Program-made: the position numbers and the translations under genes
Part shown: piece after piece, positions 23,601-34,039 of the stretch
How the letters are laid out: every line of letters starts with the position of its first letter
Position numbering within the stretch: position 1 is the stretch's first letter
Notes under the pieces: model-generated
What the model was told of the DNA's origin: nothing
The model's input: only the letters and a program-made list of their open reading frames with translations
Database searches by the model: none
From: Hysterangium stoloniferum
Lineage: Eukaryota > Basidiomycota > Agaricomycetes > Hysterangiales > Hysterangiaceae
Assembly: GCA_015178975.1 (NCBI GenBank)
Contig: WHVD01000244.1
Location: 33,569 to 97,568 of the forward strand
DNA: 64,000 bases
Direction: 5' to 3'

Positions 23601-25489
23601 GTCTCATGGATAATATAGCTTCTTTGATATAGACCATTGATTTGATCGATTTGCCCGCATATACCTCCCTCTGGATTTCGAAGGGTGCATTTTCCATCGC
23701 CGAATGTGCATGAGAACCCCTTTTTATCGCAGCATGCGATTGACACTAAAGTAAATGCTAATTTGGGTGAGTACAACACATTTTGTAATGTGATGTTAGT
23801 GGGCTTGCTGCCATTTTGCACTTGTATGCACATATTGCCAATTCCCGTGGCTAGGAACTCTGTCTTATCAGCGGCACGAATTTCCGAGTGTCACGAACGT
23901 ACAAGCTCAAATTTCGATAACATTCAATTTAATATTTCTTCGACATTCCTTCGACTTTCCAACTCGACTTCCGACTCGACTTCCAATTTGACTATTCTTC
24001 GACAATATCTTCGACAATCTCGAATATCTTCGACTTGTCTCAGGTTGATGTCATTGATGATTTCATTTTGATATCATATTATCATCATAGGTAAATGATA
24101 TATAGTATATAAGGGCAATGATAGGAACGAAGGAAGTCAGTCAGAAAACCTGTATTATATTATATTATTACTGTATTACATAATTGTCGAACTTTTCCGA
24201 GTCCTTCTTTGAATTATTTATTCATGAGCCTCTGTGTCCTATCTTTGCCTCGTGCTTTATCAACAGGACGAATTAATACTTCATCTAATGAGGCATCTTT
24301 ATTCGATATTGTTGAATATTCTTCGATTGTTTATTTGACTTTATTGAGTAAAATTCGATTTGTGACACCGAGGTGGATCTATTGTTTTGAAGCTTGAGAA
24401 TAGGCTTAGATATGGGGACATATGAGAATTGGCCCCAGAGTCCCATACTTCAACGATTTTTGTGCCATTATTGTTAGTTTCGTTATTTGTTAAAATCCCC
24501 ATGTTTAATGAGCTAGCGAATGCATATGACTCTTCGTTTGCGATGTTTGCATTCCTGTTATTGCCTGTATTGTACCCCCTTTGATTTGTGCTATTGCGCC
24601 TTGAATTTCCACGCATATATCTTGGTCCTTGCCCCTCCTTACCACCACCTTTAGCCCAACAATCGGCTATGACATGCCCGATCCGTCTGCAATTCGGATT
24701 GAAGCATGTCAGATTTCGATTTTGAGTTGTGGAGGTGTTTCTCGAGTTCCAGGGGTTATTGCTAGGACCTGTACTTCGTCGCTCGCCCTTAGTATTGACT
24801 AGGAGGGCTTGATTGTTGGTATTAGTTGAGTTTGGGGCTTTCTTTGATTTTCTATGCTCATATTCGGCTTTGATCATTGTTATTAGACTTGTTGGAGTTA
24901 AAACAGTTCCAGTGGCTGTTGCAGAAGTCGTTACTGCATTCATCATGACGTCGTAAGAGTCCGGGAGTGAACTCAACATGATATTGAAGAAATCGGTACC
25001 TTCTACCTTCATTCCCATGCCTGCTAATCGCTGATGCATTTCGAGCAGGGTGTCAAGGTGGGAATGCACATCTTCCCCTTCTTTGCACTTTAGAGCGCAC
25101 ATTCTGCGCTGCAAATCAACTTGAGCCATTTTTGGCTTCAACTCGAATTCCTGGCAAACGGCCTGCCATACTTCTCTTGCTGTGCCGAGTCTTTGAAGAC
25201 TGAGCATAAGAGAAGGGCCAACAGATAGGAAGATCTGAGCTTTGACTTGTCCTTCACGTGCAAGGTAACGATCCAAATGTTCCTCTTGCTTGTCCCTAAG
25301 ATCTAACTGATCATTTGTTAATACAGTTCCTGCAACATATACTGTAGGATCTGGGGGGCGCTGTGCACTTCCGTCAATGTGTTTCAACAGTGCACCTGAT
25401 TCCAATATGGATAATATTCGGCTTTTCCAAGCGATCCAATTTTTGCCATTATCAGCGAGTTTCTCGAGTGTGACTATAGCGGGGCCCAT
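20651..25489 (-). pseudogene. Copia gag-pol polyprotein, broken
   Basis: This encoded Gag and the enzymes for copia retrotransposition. Gag begins at the ATG at 25489, only four bases after the 5' LTR, and ends in a CCHC knuckle (CFNPNC...GHVIADC). Protease has VWDSGANSHM. Integrase has HTRMGH...CEAC, FTDDF, SDNGGEY and NGVAERLNR. RT has YMHQPPGF and VAVDDLT in place of the usual YVDD. RNase H has GYTDADW and STEAEF. From 23833 to 20651 there is one frame, broken only by stops at 23384-23386 (TGA), 23021-23023 (TGA), 22055-22057 (TAG) and 21152-21154 (TGA). A 479-bp solo LTR splits the protease. Even after subtracting it the frames on its two sides are out of phase, so there is at least one more indel. 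It cannot be active. Confidence 0.93.
23889..24367 (+). mobile_element. Solo LTR (479 bp) nested in the copia protease
   Basis: The ends are TGTCAC...GTGACA, flanked by ccgag at 23884-23888 and 24368-24372. It has short sub-repeats of cttcgac and ctcgacttcc (23935-24045) and a TATA-like stretch (gtatataaggg, about 24105). It has no internal coding sequence and is younger than the copia element it interrupts. It does not resemble the other LTRs in the window. Confidence 0.92.
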
Positions 25490-25493
25490 AACC

Positions 25494-25920
25494 TGTTAAT
25501 TAGTAGACAAGATTTCGAAAGGGTAGAGTCTGTTTGCAAAGCTCAGTGAGTGAGTAAACTCCACTATGTATTATAGTACCTGTTTGCGAAGCTACAAGAT
25601 ATTTTAATGAGTAATAGAATAATAATGAATGACTGTGCATATACCTCAGTGAGTGAGTGAGTAAACTCCACTGAGGTATATGGCGAAATATCACGACTTT
25701 TTATCTAATTTCTAATTATTTTAGGAGAGATATTAGGAGAGTAAATAGGGGAAATTTAGATACTCAAAGTTTCTAGTCAATTGCATCATTAAGGAGAATT
25801 CCGTGATTAGGAGTTATTCCCCCCTTCACGGCACCTCAATATATGCGCATATATGCACATACATTCGTCATTGTAGATTTGATTCCAATTTAGGTTTATG
25901 CGAAGACTTGATTACTAACA
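25494..25920 (-). repeat. 5' LTR of the copia element
   Basis: The LTR is 427 bp, lacking one gtga unit found in the left LTR. Most differences between the LTRs are transitions at CpG. The primer-binding region directly following it (minus strand ggttatgggcccc) overlaps the gag ATG. The tRNA cannot be named without a search. Confidence 0.95.
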
Positions 25921-27021
25921 CCTGTCCCTTTCAAGTGTTCATTGCCCGCGGGGCGTGATGCGTTTGCATTTTCGCCCAATCCAATGTCAACTGTCCCCAC
26001 TCCAACACAAAAGAAGTCCCGCCCGTCTTCAGCAAACCATTCATGAACAGCGCGTGCGCTAATGGGTTCGGATGCTGCGCAGCTAAGGGAGAGTGCACCT
26101 GATGCGAGTTGTAGGGAGCGGTAGCCTGATGTTTTATATCAACACAGAGACATAGTGAGCGCATTCCTTAGGGAGCGGCTACCTTTGTGGATTACCCATG
26201 GAATTCGGGATGGCGAGCGGGGTTCTTGAGGGTGCCATTCGTAGTCGTAGTGATCCGGGAAACCGGGAATTTGATGATTGAGCCACGGTAGGATCTGTAG
26301 ACGTAGAGGTCAAGCAATATAAGACGTCAGATACAATAAATATTCAGGTTCTATTTTATTTCATTTTATTTCAAAGGGTGGACAGGGTACCTCAGCCGCA
26401 GCAACCCTCTAGATGGGAGATACAGTGAGAAGTAAATAAGATACATTCTCAAGAGTAAAATTAACCGTACATTGGCGATGACAAGTGAGAAAGTTTCTCA
26501 GGTAGACTGGAGCACAAAGAGGATGGACACGCCGCCTATATTCGAACAGATAGCGTGGTACAGGCATCAAGATGAGATGTGCACATTGCGGACCTTGATG
26601 GAATCATTGGACGACGTCGCAGCTATCCTATACGAGCAGGAGCGATGATCCACGTTATGCTTCGCGTGTTTGGAAGACGTTATGGTAATTGCCAACGTCC
26701 CGTCCGAATGCGGAGCACGGGATGTCAGCTCGGATCGCCAGACAATCATGCTGTCTAGCTTGCTTGCTTCAGCCAGTCTTAGTCAGGCCATGAATACCTA
26801 TGCGACTCCCTCTTAACCCATTCCTCTGGCAACCCAGACTCCCTTGAAACCCATAGGATTTTCGTATTTGCAGCTATTCGTGCACCCTTACCCCATACTC
26901 CCCCATACCCCCGGAGTGTCCACGAAACGGTGTGGATTATCGGGGAGTCAACTATAATCCACACATTCAATGATTGGTCTTCAATAGGTTGATTTCAAGT
27001 CGCGCGCCCTTTCTAAGCGGG

Positions 27022-27036
27022 TGTCCTTAAATTTCA
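27022..27036 (+). repeat. Left inverted repeat of the Harbinger element
   Basis: tgtccttaaatttca is a perfect inverted match to 31370-31384. Similarity does not clearly extend beyond the 15 bases. Confidence 0.7.
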
Positions 27037-27361
27037 GGCGGGTGAAGACTAGTCCTAACAAGTTCCTCATTGTGAGTTGCCGATTGGGACCGAAGGATAA
27101 GTTGAGTGTCAGGTCAAGTGGTCGGGGGCTGAGAGTGGGCGAGCACATGCAAAGGCAGAGAGCAGGATACTTAGAGTAAGACTTCTAGAGATGTTTGTGG
27201 GTGTTCTGAGTCGATATTCTCATTAGAGAGTATTTGCAACTAATAAGTATCAGCTCTGGAATGATCTGGACATCAACACTGTATCGTCGATCAAAATATT
27301 TCCCAATGTGTGACCTAAAATGTGACAGCTGAGTCTCCAAACTGGGCTCTTTACCCTAACA

Positions 27362-27683
27362 GACGTGTTCTCAAGGCCATCACCTTGTGTTCCAGTGGTC
27401 CCCAGTGAGTTCAACCTGTCCCCTCTGTTTTCTATGCTAACTGACTCTTTTCTGAGGCTGTCATCATGTTTTCCAGGTTTCTCAGTGCATCCAAACCATA
27501 TCCCTTCTTCATAATCTAACACACATTCTCAAGGCCATCACTTCGTGTTCCAGTGGTCCCCAGTAAGTTCAACCCATCCCCTCTGTTTTCTATGCTAACA
27601 TATATATTCTTTTCTGAGGCTATCATCACATTTTCCAGGTTTCTCAGTGCATCCAAACCATATCCCTTCTCCCTAATCTAACA
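27362..27683. repeat. Tandem duplication of about 160 bp
   Basis: Two copies (about 27362-27522 and 27523-27683) share aaggccatcac, cagtggtccccagt, ctctgttttctatgctaac and catccaaaccatatccctt. They lie in the 5' non-coding part of the Harbinger element. Confidence 0.85.
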
Positions 27684-27715
27684 CGTGTCTGCAAGGTCCA
27701 CATATTCTGAATGCC

Positions 27716-28975
27716 ATGTCCTACCAATTCAGGACTGTGTCACCTTCTGACTTCTATCACACTTCCCTTCTCTCGCCCTCACCTCCTCTCCCATCATCAC
27801 ATGTGATGCCCCTCACGCCCACACTCCCATCTTCAAAACGTGCAAGATACTTATCTGAAGCATCCAACATGCAGGTCCCACACCCCCATAGTCCCATGAA
27901 CATGGATACCCCCATATGCCCTCTTCCCCCCAACTCCTCTTCCATGGTCAATGCCCCCCAACTGGTCACTCTGGTCAGGTCATCTCCATGCCATCGCCAG
28001 GTCACTTCAGTCACATTATCTCCATGAGTGTTTGAAGGTGAGTCAGACACTGGCATTTTCACTGATGGCAGCAAGGATGCCTCTTCACCCACCAAGAAGA
28101 GGACACAATGATGCAAGCCCAGGGAGGAGTTCATGACCAATGACCTCAAAGCACTTTTGAGTGCAGTTCTAAATGTCAACCCCTGGATGTGCACGCATGG
28201 GGAGTCAAAGGACAAGTGGCAGGAGGTGTCAGTTTTGGTCAAACAGGCTAATGCATGTGAGGGACGTTCAGCTGATACACTGAAAAACAAGGTGTACAGT
28301 CTCTTGAAAGCTGTTGAGGTGCGTTTTTTTTTCTTTATGTATTTTATTTAACAACTCTATTAGACTCGAGGTGTTAGCACATGGAATTCTCTCGCTCGTG
28401 ATGCAGATCTTTTCACTGCCATCTCAGGTCGTTTGGATTCTGTGGCAGCTCTCAAAAAACTGGCAGAGGAAACAAGAGAATCTGATTGCGAGAAAGTGAA
28501 ACTGGTATGTTGTTCTTGATATTATATCTTTATTCTACTCACTTTTTTTAGGCAGCCGAAGCTCAGAAGACTGCTGGCTTGAACTTGCGTGATGTGATGA
28601 TGAAGGGCCATTCACACCGATCCCTGAAGAAGCACACTCAGGACAATCTTTTTTCAGCCACAGGGCATTATGACAAGCACAGGAAGACTCCTCTGGCTCT
28701 GGCATATCAATGTTGACAAGCCGACACACTTCGAAGAGCAAAAAACGCCATGAAGACACACTTGAGTCAATTATCGGCCTCATTCGTACTTCAGTGGATG
28801 CAAGGGAGGTTATGATCAGTGAGCAATGCAAGCAGACAGAAGTGTTCATTCTGGAGGCGCATGCAGCACGAGAGGAGGCACATGCAGCATGAGAGGAGGT
28901 GCATGCAGCATGACTTGCCAGTGATGAGATTGCAAAGTCACTCATTGATGTGTTGAGACAGGGTTTGTTGGGATG
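27716..28975 (+). pseudogene. Harbinger accessory Myb/SANT-like protein, broken
   Basis: This is the second protein of PIF/Harbinger elements, which helps the transposase bind DNA. The frame from 27716 continues to 28318 but has TGA at 28025-28027 and 28109-28111. It contains the trihelix-like block KDKWQEVSVLV...GRSADTLKNKVYSLL. An intron (GTGCGT...TTAG, about 28319-28362) leads to an exon ending at 28502 (GTATGT), then an exon with NLRDVMMKG. The C-terminal coiled part (from about 28710) is in another frame, so an indel is present. It has two more TGA codons at 28890-28892 and 28911-28913. In the 21-bp repeat there, the first copy still reads CGA (28869-28871), showing that the stops are mutated Arg codons. 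Confidence 0.7.
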
Positions 28976-29103
28976 ATGTTTGTTTTTCTCCATTTTCTTG
29001 TGATTTTATCATAGTCAGTTTTCTCAACAATGTTTTGTATACAAAAAAGATAAAAGAAACTTGTTTTATTGTGAGGAATACAATGGAATACAACAGAGTA
29101 AAA

Positions 29104-30025
29104 TTAATCATGAAAATATATATCTACAGTTGGCGGCATGCAACCATAACGAATAGATGTTTGATTCAGAGTGAGACATGCATGGGCATTGCACAATAGG
29201 ACACCAATGCAATACATTGTTCCACACTGTGTCCCCAATATCTTCTGCTTTGCAACTGAATTGAGAAATGGCCAGTCCTGAAGGACAAGGCCAAATCCAT
29301 GCTCCACTGAAATGTACACCCTACCCATTGCCGTGTTCCATGAACGCTGTTCTTCAGAGAGTGGTGCAACTGCAGTGTATGAGCTCACCATGACTGGACT
29401 TGTGCCATATGCCGAATCTCCATAGATCTGAAAGTATCAGCACTCAGGGGGGTCATCTAAAGTCGATCCTGGTTGGATCGCCTTCTGCTCTAACATTGCT
29501 AGGAGCCTGCTCTCAGCTAGAACTCCCACATCATTTTGAGGGGCACAAAATGGTCCGCTGAGATGTACCACTAGCCCATTGGGGGCTACAATGCCTTGGA
29601 ACTTCATGCCATGGCACTTCTTGTAGCCAGTGTACACAAGCTCCTGAAATTCACCTGGTCGACAGGTGGGACGGATTGTGCAATCGATGAAGCTGAATAT
29701 TGTAGATGTGGGTGCTCCAAAGTTATGAATGGCTTTGGCATATTCTTGAAGACGATCTGGGTTGACAACCCCTTCTGTATCCCAGTCTAGTAGATGATCC
29801 CACCGGTTGTTGAGAAATTTTGCTGTGGAGTTGATGAGATCAGAGATGACATCCTGCGACAAGTTATATTTGGCAGATAGAGCCCACTGGTCCTCTGGGC
29901 TACACAATCGTGCACAAAGAAGTGTGAATGCCTAGACAGCAGTGGCTTTGTTGCAGTTAGGAGTGATAAGGGGATCTGGGATCTCAAGGATTTGGCTCAA
30001 TAGTATGAGCTCATCTGCTGTGAAT
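29104..30025 (-). pseudogene. Harbinger DDE transposase, main exon, broken
   Basis: One frame runs from an acceptor at 30025 to a stop at 29104. It has the DDE_Tnp_4 layout: FTADELILLSQIL at the N-terminus, ARLCSPEDQWAL, the first Asp in FSFIDCTIRP, GYKKCHGMKFQ, the second Asp in YGDSAYG, and Glu in SVEHGFG. Two in-frame stops break it: TAG at 29932-29934, where a Gln (CAG) fits, and TGA at 29437-29439, where an Arg (CGA) fits. Both are single C-to-T changes on the coding strand. Upstream exons (30057-30330) were not resolved. It is not functional as it stands. Confidence 0.8.
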
Positions 30026-31369
30026 CTATATAAATATGTTAGCAATGGTCATCAAATCAAAATATATCCATACGCACCTGAATGCCCAAAGACACCCCAA
30101 CCGCCCAAGCCTGTTCAGATAGTCCACAGTAATCCTCTCTCCTCCCTGATCTGGCCGAGGTCATTGCTTGGGTAGTGCAGAAATGGTTGCAAGAGTTGCA
30201 ACATTGGCTGCATCGTGAAGTTAGAGTTCGATGGTGGGGAACAAAATGGGTGATGCAGTGAGAGGCTGTGCTGTGCAATGTTGGATAAAAACATTGGCAA
30301 TAGTACTGGCAATGAGGGCCTTCTGTCACCTGGAGAGTGTTTTTCTCAATGGTCTTGACTGCATGACAGACATGATTATGCTACAACTAATGTTGAATAC
30401 TAGGTACCACAGACACCAATATTATCCAACATAATATCAGATCAAAAAATGCTAATATACATTAGTTGCAAATACTCTCTATTGCCTAGTATCTACAACT
30501 ACAGTGGATTCATATACAAATTATTGGCATCTAGAAAATACTAACTAAGGGAGGAGCGGAAATGTTACTGACAAATAAACTTGACTAGAAACTGGAAGGT
30601 CACAATAAGTTCAGAGGCCATGATTTAACCAAGAGCAGAATTACAAGAAAAGGAAATAGTCCACAGGTTACAAGTATATATGGGCATATGTGAAACATAT
30701 GTAGCATATGTAGAATGGATCATCACAATAAAAAGGGACATATTAGAGTATAACCAGATAGTACGAGTATAATTTGATAGGGGCATAAATGGGGTTTGAT
30801 TGCTGTGAAAGCATATGTCAGCGTCGGGTGACCGACAGTTTCCGATGTGATGACTTGATCAATAACTTGAAACGTCAATAGGTGGCAATAACCTCGGGGA
30901 CCATCGGGTTGCGACACAGTCATAACAGGTTTGAATCTACATTCAAGTATCCAAATATGACTATGGCCTTGTCCTGACCTCATCTTGATCTTGACTTTCC
31001 AAACCCTTTCCGGCACCTTGCCAAATCCTGTCCCCTTCCAACCTTCTTGCTTTCACCTTATTCTTCAACACTTTTTTTGGCCTCCTTGGGAACTCAGCCA
31101 AATGGGGAGGTACTGTTACAACCTGTGCTCGGAATCCTGAACAACCTCCAAACCACCTGACATCACCCCCCATTCTCGGATATCCATCGGATACCAGATT
31201 TCCTTTTTGGGCTATTTCCTTATGTCCCATTGGTATGCCCCATATGTCTGAATATGTTATGTCCTTTCATCCTAGTTTGTATTCTCCGAGTCTCAGAAAC
31301 CCATTGTTATGACTGTGTCACAACCCTGTCACAACCCAACGGTCCCCGATAGTTAAGTTCTCGCATGTT
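30026..31369. other. Rest of the Harbinger element, no supported gene
   Basis: Minus-strand frames at 30057-30330 may include the 5' exon of the transposase but show no motif. The frames at 30723-31016 and 30961-31230 have no recognisable domain. Confidence 0.4.
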
Positions 31370-31384
31370 TGAAATTTAAGGACA
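31370..31384 (-). repeat. Right inverted repeat of the Harbinger element
   Basis: tgaaatttaaggaca is the exact reverse complement of 27022-27036. Confidence 0.7.
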
Positions 31385-31387
31385 ACT

Positions 31388-32519
31388 GACAGTAACTTTG
31401 TGAGGGCACAGCACACAAGCTGAAGCCACATCCTTCCATTTGGACTCTGTCAGATTTCCAACCTCCCGGCACACAACTTAACACCCTCCATCTATTCAAT
31501 AATAATGAATCTGGTAATTCCATTAATGATGTCCTGGCACTACATCTCCCATCATCAATCCCTCAAGAAATGAGATCTCTAATCTGTGCTAATAGTTTGA
31601 TTCCAACAGAGATGATTCTCCAATTTGCCCAAACAAATGCAAACCTTGATCAGCTTTGGAAATAGCTGTGATACTGTTCAGGTGGATATCATTTCAAACA
31701 CACCAACATGTCTGGTCAGCAACCAAGCACACAAATATATGCACAATTCAACAGTATCACAAAGAAAATCAATAAGCCAGCTGATGCCTACCATCAAACA
31801 TGCCAGATGCTACTTTGTCTGGAACCCAGCATGAGCAACAGCTCCTACTACCTGTCCTGATTTAAGATTCTATCAGCTGATGATGTTAAAGGCCCAATCT
31901 CAGATGAAAATGACCCTACAGCTACCTCCAGTCCATTTGCTGTTCTTGGTGAATGACATCATGTCCATTCATGGATCTGGAATATGCCAACATTTAATGA
32001 TTCAAGTGAACTTTTAGATGAGGGTAACTGTATGCTTGAGCTTTGACTCACTCCTGCTTTCTTAAATCTCTTAGTAGAATGGTTCCATCCTCATGCTAGA
32101 CTGAGTTGGTGGAATAAAGAAGTCATTATCATCATTGAAGAGATGTAATGAATGTTGGCCTATGGTGTGTATAAAGCAAAGTGGTGAGAGCAAAATCAGT
32201 GGAAAATGTGGGCTGAACCTTGTCCAGTTTCAATTACAAGCAGGATATCTGAAGAAGAAGACAATTACACTGCATTGAGAAGTGGTATGGGTATTTGGTT
32301 AGCAATGGCCTTGATTCCCCTTGGCTTCACCCAGATTATGACTTTGATGGCTAGTTCTTGTCACTGTGCCATTATTTCATATATGAATTATCTTTTATTT
32401 AGATAAAGATAAAAATCCATCTGCTGTTGCTAAAATGGCATATGAGATGAAGGACAAGAGCCACTGATAACTCTTAGTTGTAGATGGGAGACAAAGGAAC
32501 TTTGAGCTACATGACTACT
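31388..32519. other. Intergenic sequence, nothing recognised
   Basis: AT-rich sequence with frames no longer than about 70 codons and no known motif. It has no counterpart elsewhere in the window. Confidence 0.5.
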
Positions 32520-33235
32520 ATGACAGAGCTAGGGTGCAGAGATGGAGATATAGGAGAGTAAGGCTGATAAAGGAGATAGAGGGAGAGCAGCCAGAGACAG
32601 ATACTGTGGATATGAAGAGACCATGACAGAGACAGAAGGTGAGACAGATACAGAAGTGAGACAGAGAAATAGAATGTGAGACAGAGGGCACAGGTGGGTG
32701 ATGGAGAGGATGAGGGAGGGAGATAGTAATAATGAGGGAGGAAGACAGTGGCAGAGAGACAGGGACCTCAATAGAGAGATAATAGAGGTGAGACAGGATG
32801 ATGGAGAGAGACAGTGGCAGAGAGACAGAGATACGATTAGAGACATGACAGAGAGATAAATGGGGTGAGACAGACAGCAATGAGAGATAGTGGGAGGAGG
32901 AGAGGCATAGAGACAGAGACCTCGATAGAGAGAAAGTATTATTGAGGCAGAAAGCAGGGGTGGGGGGCAGAGAGGCAGGATGATGGAGAAGATGAGGAGA
33001 GACACAGAGAGTGAGTGAGAGGGAGGAAGAGAGCTAGAGAAGAGGAGGAAAGACAGAGAGGGAGGAGGAAAGACAGAGATGGAGACAAGGGAAGGAAGAA
33101 CAGGATGGAGTGATGGTGAGGGAGGGAGAGCTTGAGAGACAGAACCTGACTATGAAAATGGAGCCTGATGAATGGACTGATAGGGGCAGAGACAGGGGGC
33201 AAGATGCAAGATAGAGGTAAGTATCTCTGTCCCAT
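32520..33235. repeat. Degenerate GA-rich tandem repeat
   Basis: The plus strand is almost purely purine over about 700 bp, built of gagacag, agagaga and gatggag words. The Ser/Leu-rich minus-strand frames (32518-33235) are artefacts of this composition. Confidence 0.85.
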
Positions 33236-34039
33236 AGTTCAGACTTATTTTATTTATAACTAAAGCATAGGTGTAGCCTCTGAAGTAAAAGCTACATTCT
33301 GGATACTCACTTACTTACTTCATAGATTGTGTATGATGCCTAGAAAGATCAAATACAAATACCTGAGCCAAGAAACAGCCAGGAACAGATAACTGATGAA
33401 CTGAAAAGGCATGTGACAGAAGCATGATGACAAAGCCATGACAGAATTATGTGCTGTACACAAGATGACAGAAGTATGGCACTTGACAGACCTCTGTCAT
33501 CTCTGCTGGTCACAGAGCATGTACAATTTACCATGGAGATACTTGACAAAATGTCTCAGATGACCTGCACCATGACTTAGTTCCCTTGTGACTCCTAGTC
33601 TCTGGCCCCATGGTGGACAAACTAAGGGTCACAGCTACGTATGTATTCTACATACTTTTCATTTGTTTCAGTATACTGGAGCAGCCAACAGTTTGTGCAA
33701 GGGTGCAACATGTAAGTTGAAGCCAAGTGTGACTTATGATAGAGAAACTGGTCAACAGTGATATGTATGTACATAGTAAACCCTTCAAAATCATCAGTTT
33801 CAGTACTTAATATGTGCTAGGATCAATTTCAATAGGCTTGTATTACAAAAATAGAAATATACCATGAATGAGGTTTATGTTGGGGTTTTCCCATCCCATC
33901 TGAAGTGGATGGGTCTCTCCCTATGCTACATTAGTTTCCCTATGCTACATGTAAAGACTATAGTCAATTATGTGGTGGATTGTTCAAATTGAGATGGTCT
34001 TTATGAGAAATGATGCATTTGAGTGACATATGGTGTGGC
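33236..34039. other. Intergenic sequence downstream of the NLR gene
   Basis: No gene is supported. A minus-strand frame at 33964-34155 overlaps the NLR 3' end in another frame. No polyadenylation element could be assigned with confidence. Confidence 0.5.

Larger units (their letters stand above)
20208..25920 (-). mobile_element. Ty1/copia LTR retrotransposon, full-length but dead
   Basis: This is a complete element in minus orientation with two LTRs, a purine-rich tract next to the 3' LTR, gag-pol in copia order (PR-IN-RT-RNaseH), and a perfect 5-bp target duplication cctgt at 20203-20207 and 25921-25925. Unit 1 (about 1235-1250) shows the empty site. It contains a nested solo LTR (23889-24367). 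The two LTRs differ by about 11 substitutions and one 4-bp indel by eye, so the insertion is not very recent. Confidence 0.95.
18829..27017 (+). repeat. Macro-repeat unit 2, truncated, interrupted by a solo LTR and a copia element
   Basis: The unit is collinear with 104-2296 of unit 1 and with 48690-50855 in reverse. The homology ends abruptly at ...ttctaagc (27017), where the Harbinger element starts. Removing 19257-19535 and 20208-25920, each with one 5-bp target copy, restores the collinearity. The unassigned frames of unit 1 are present in decayed form (19706-19918, 19965-20198). The stretch 17911-18828 just before it matches 50950-52100 in reverse and holds no gene. Confidence 0.85.
27018..31387. 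mobile_element. PIF/Harbinger-type DNA transposon, decayed
   Basis: A 15-bp inverted repeat, tgtccttaaatttca, occurs at 27022-27036 and in reverse at 31370-31384. Between these lie two genes typical of Harbinger elements: a Myb/SANT-like protein on plus (27716-28975) and a DDE transposase on minus (29104-30025). Both are broken by stops. The left end abuts the truncated macro-repeat. Exact outer ends and the 3-bp target duplication are unclear. Confidence 0.75.

Noticed and set aside
27757-28290. 177-codon minus-strand frame
   Set aside because: It is antisense to the Myb/SANT-like gene, whose motifs are on plus.
32518-33235. Ser/Leu-rich membrane-like frames on the minus strand
   Set aside because: They are low-complexity translation of a GA-rich tract.
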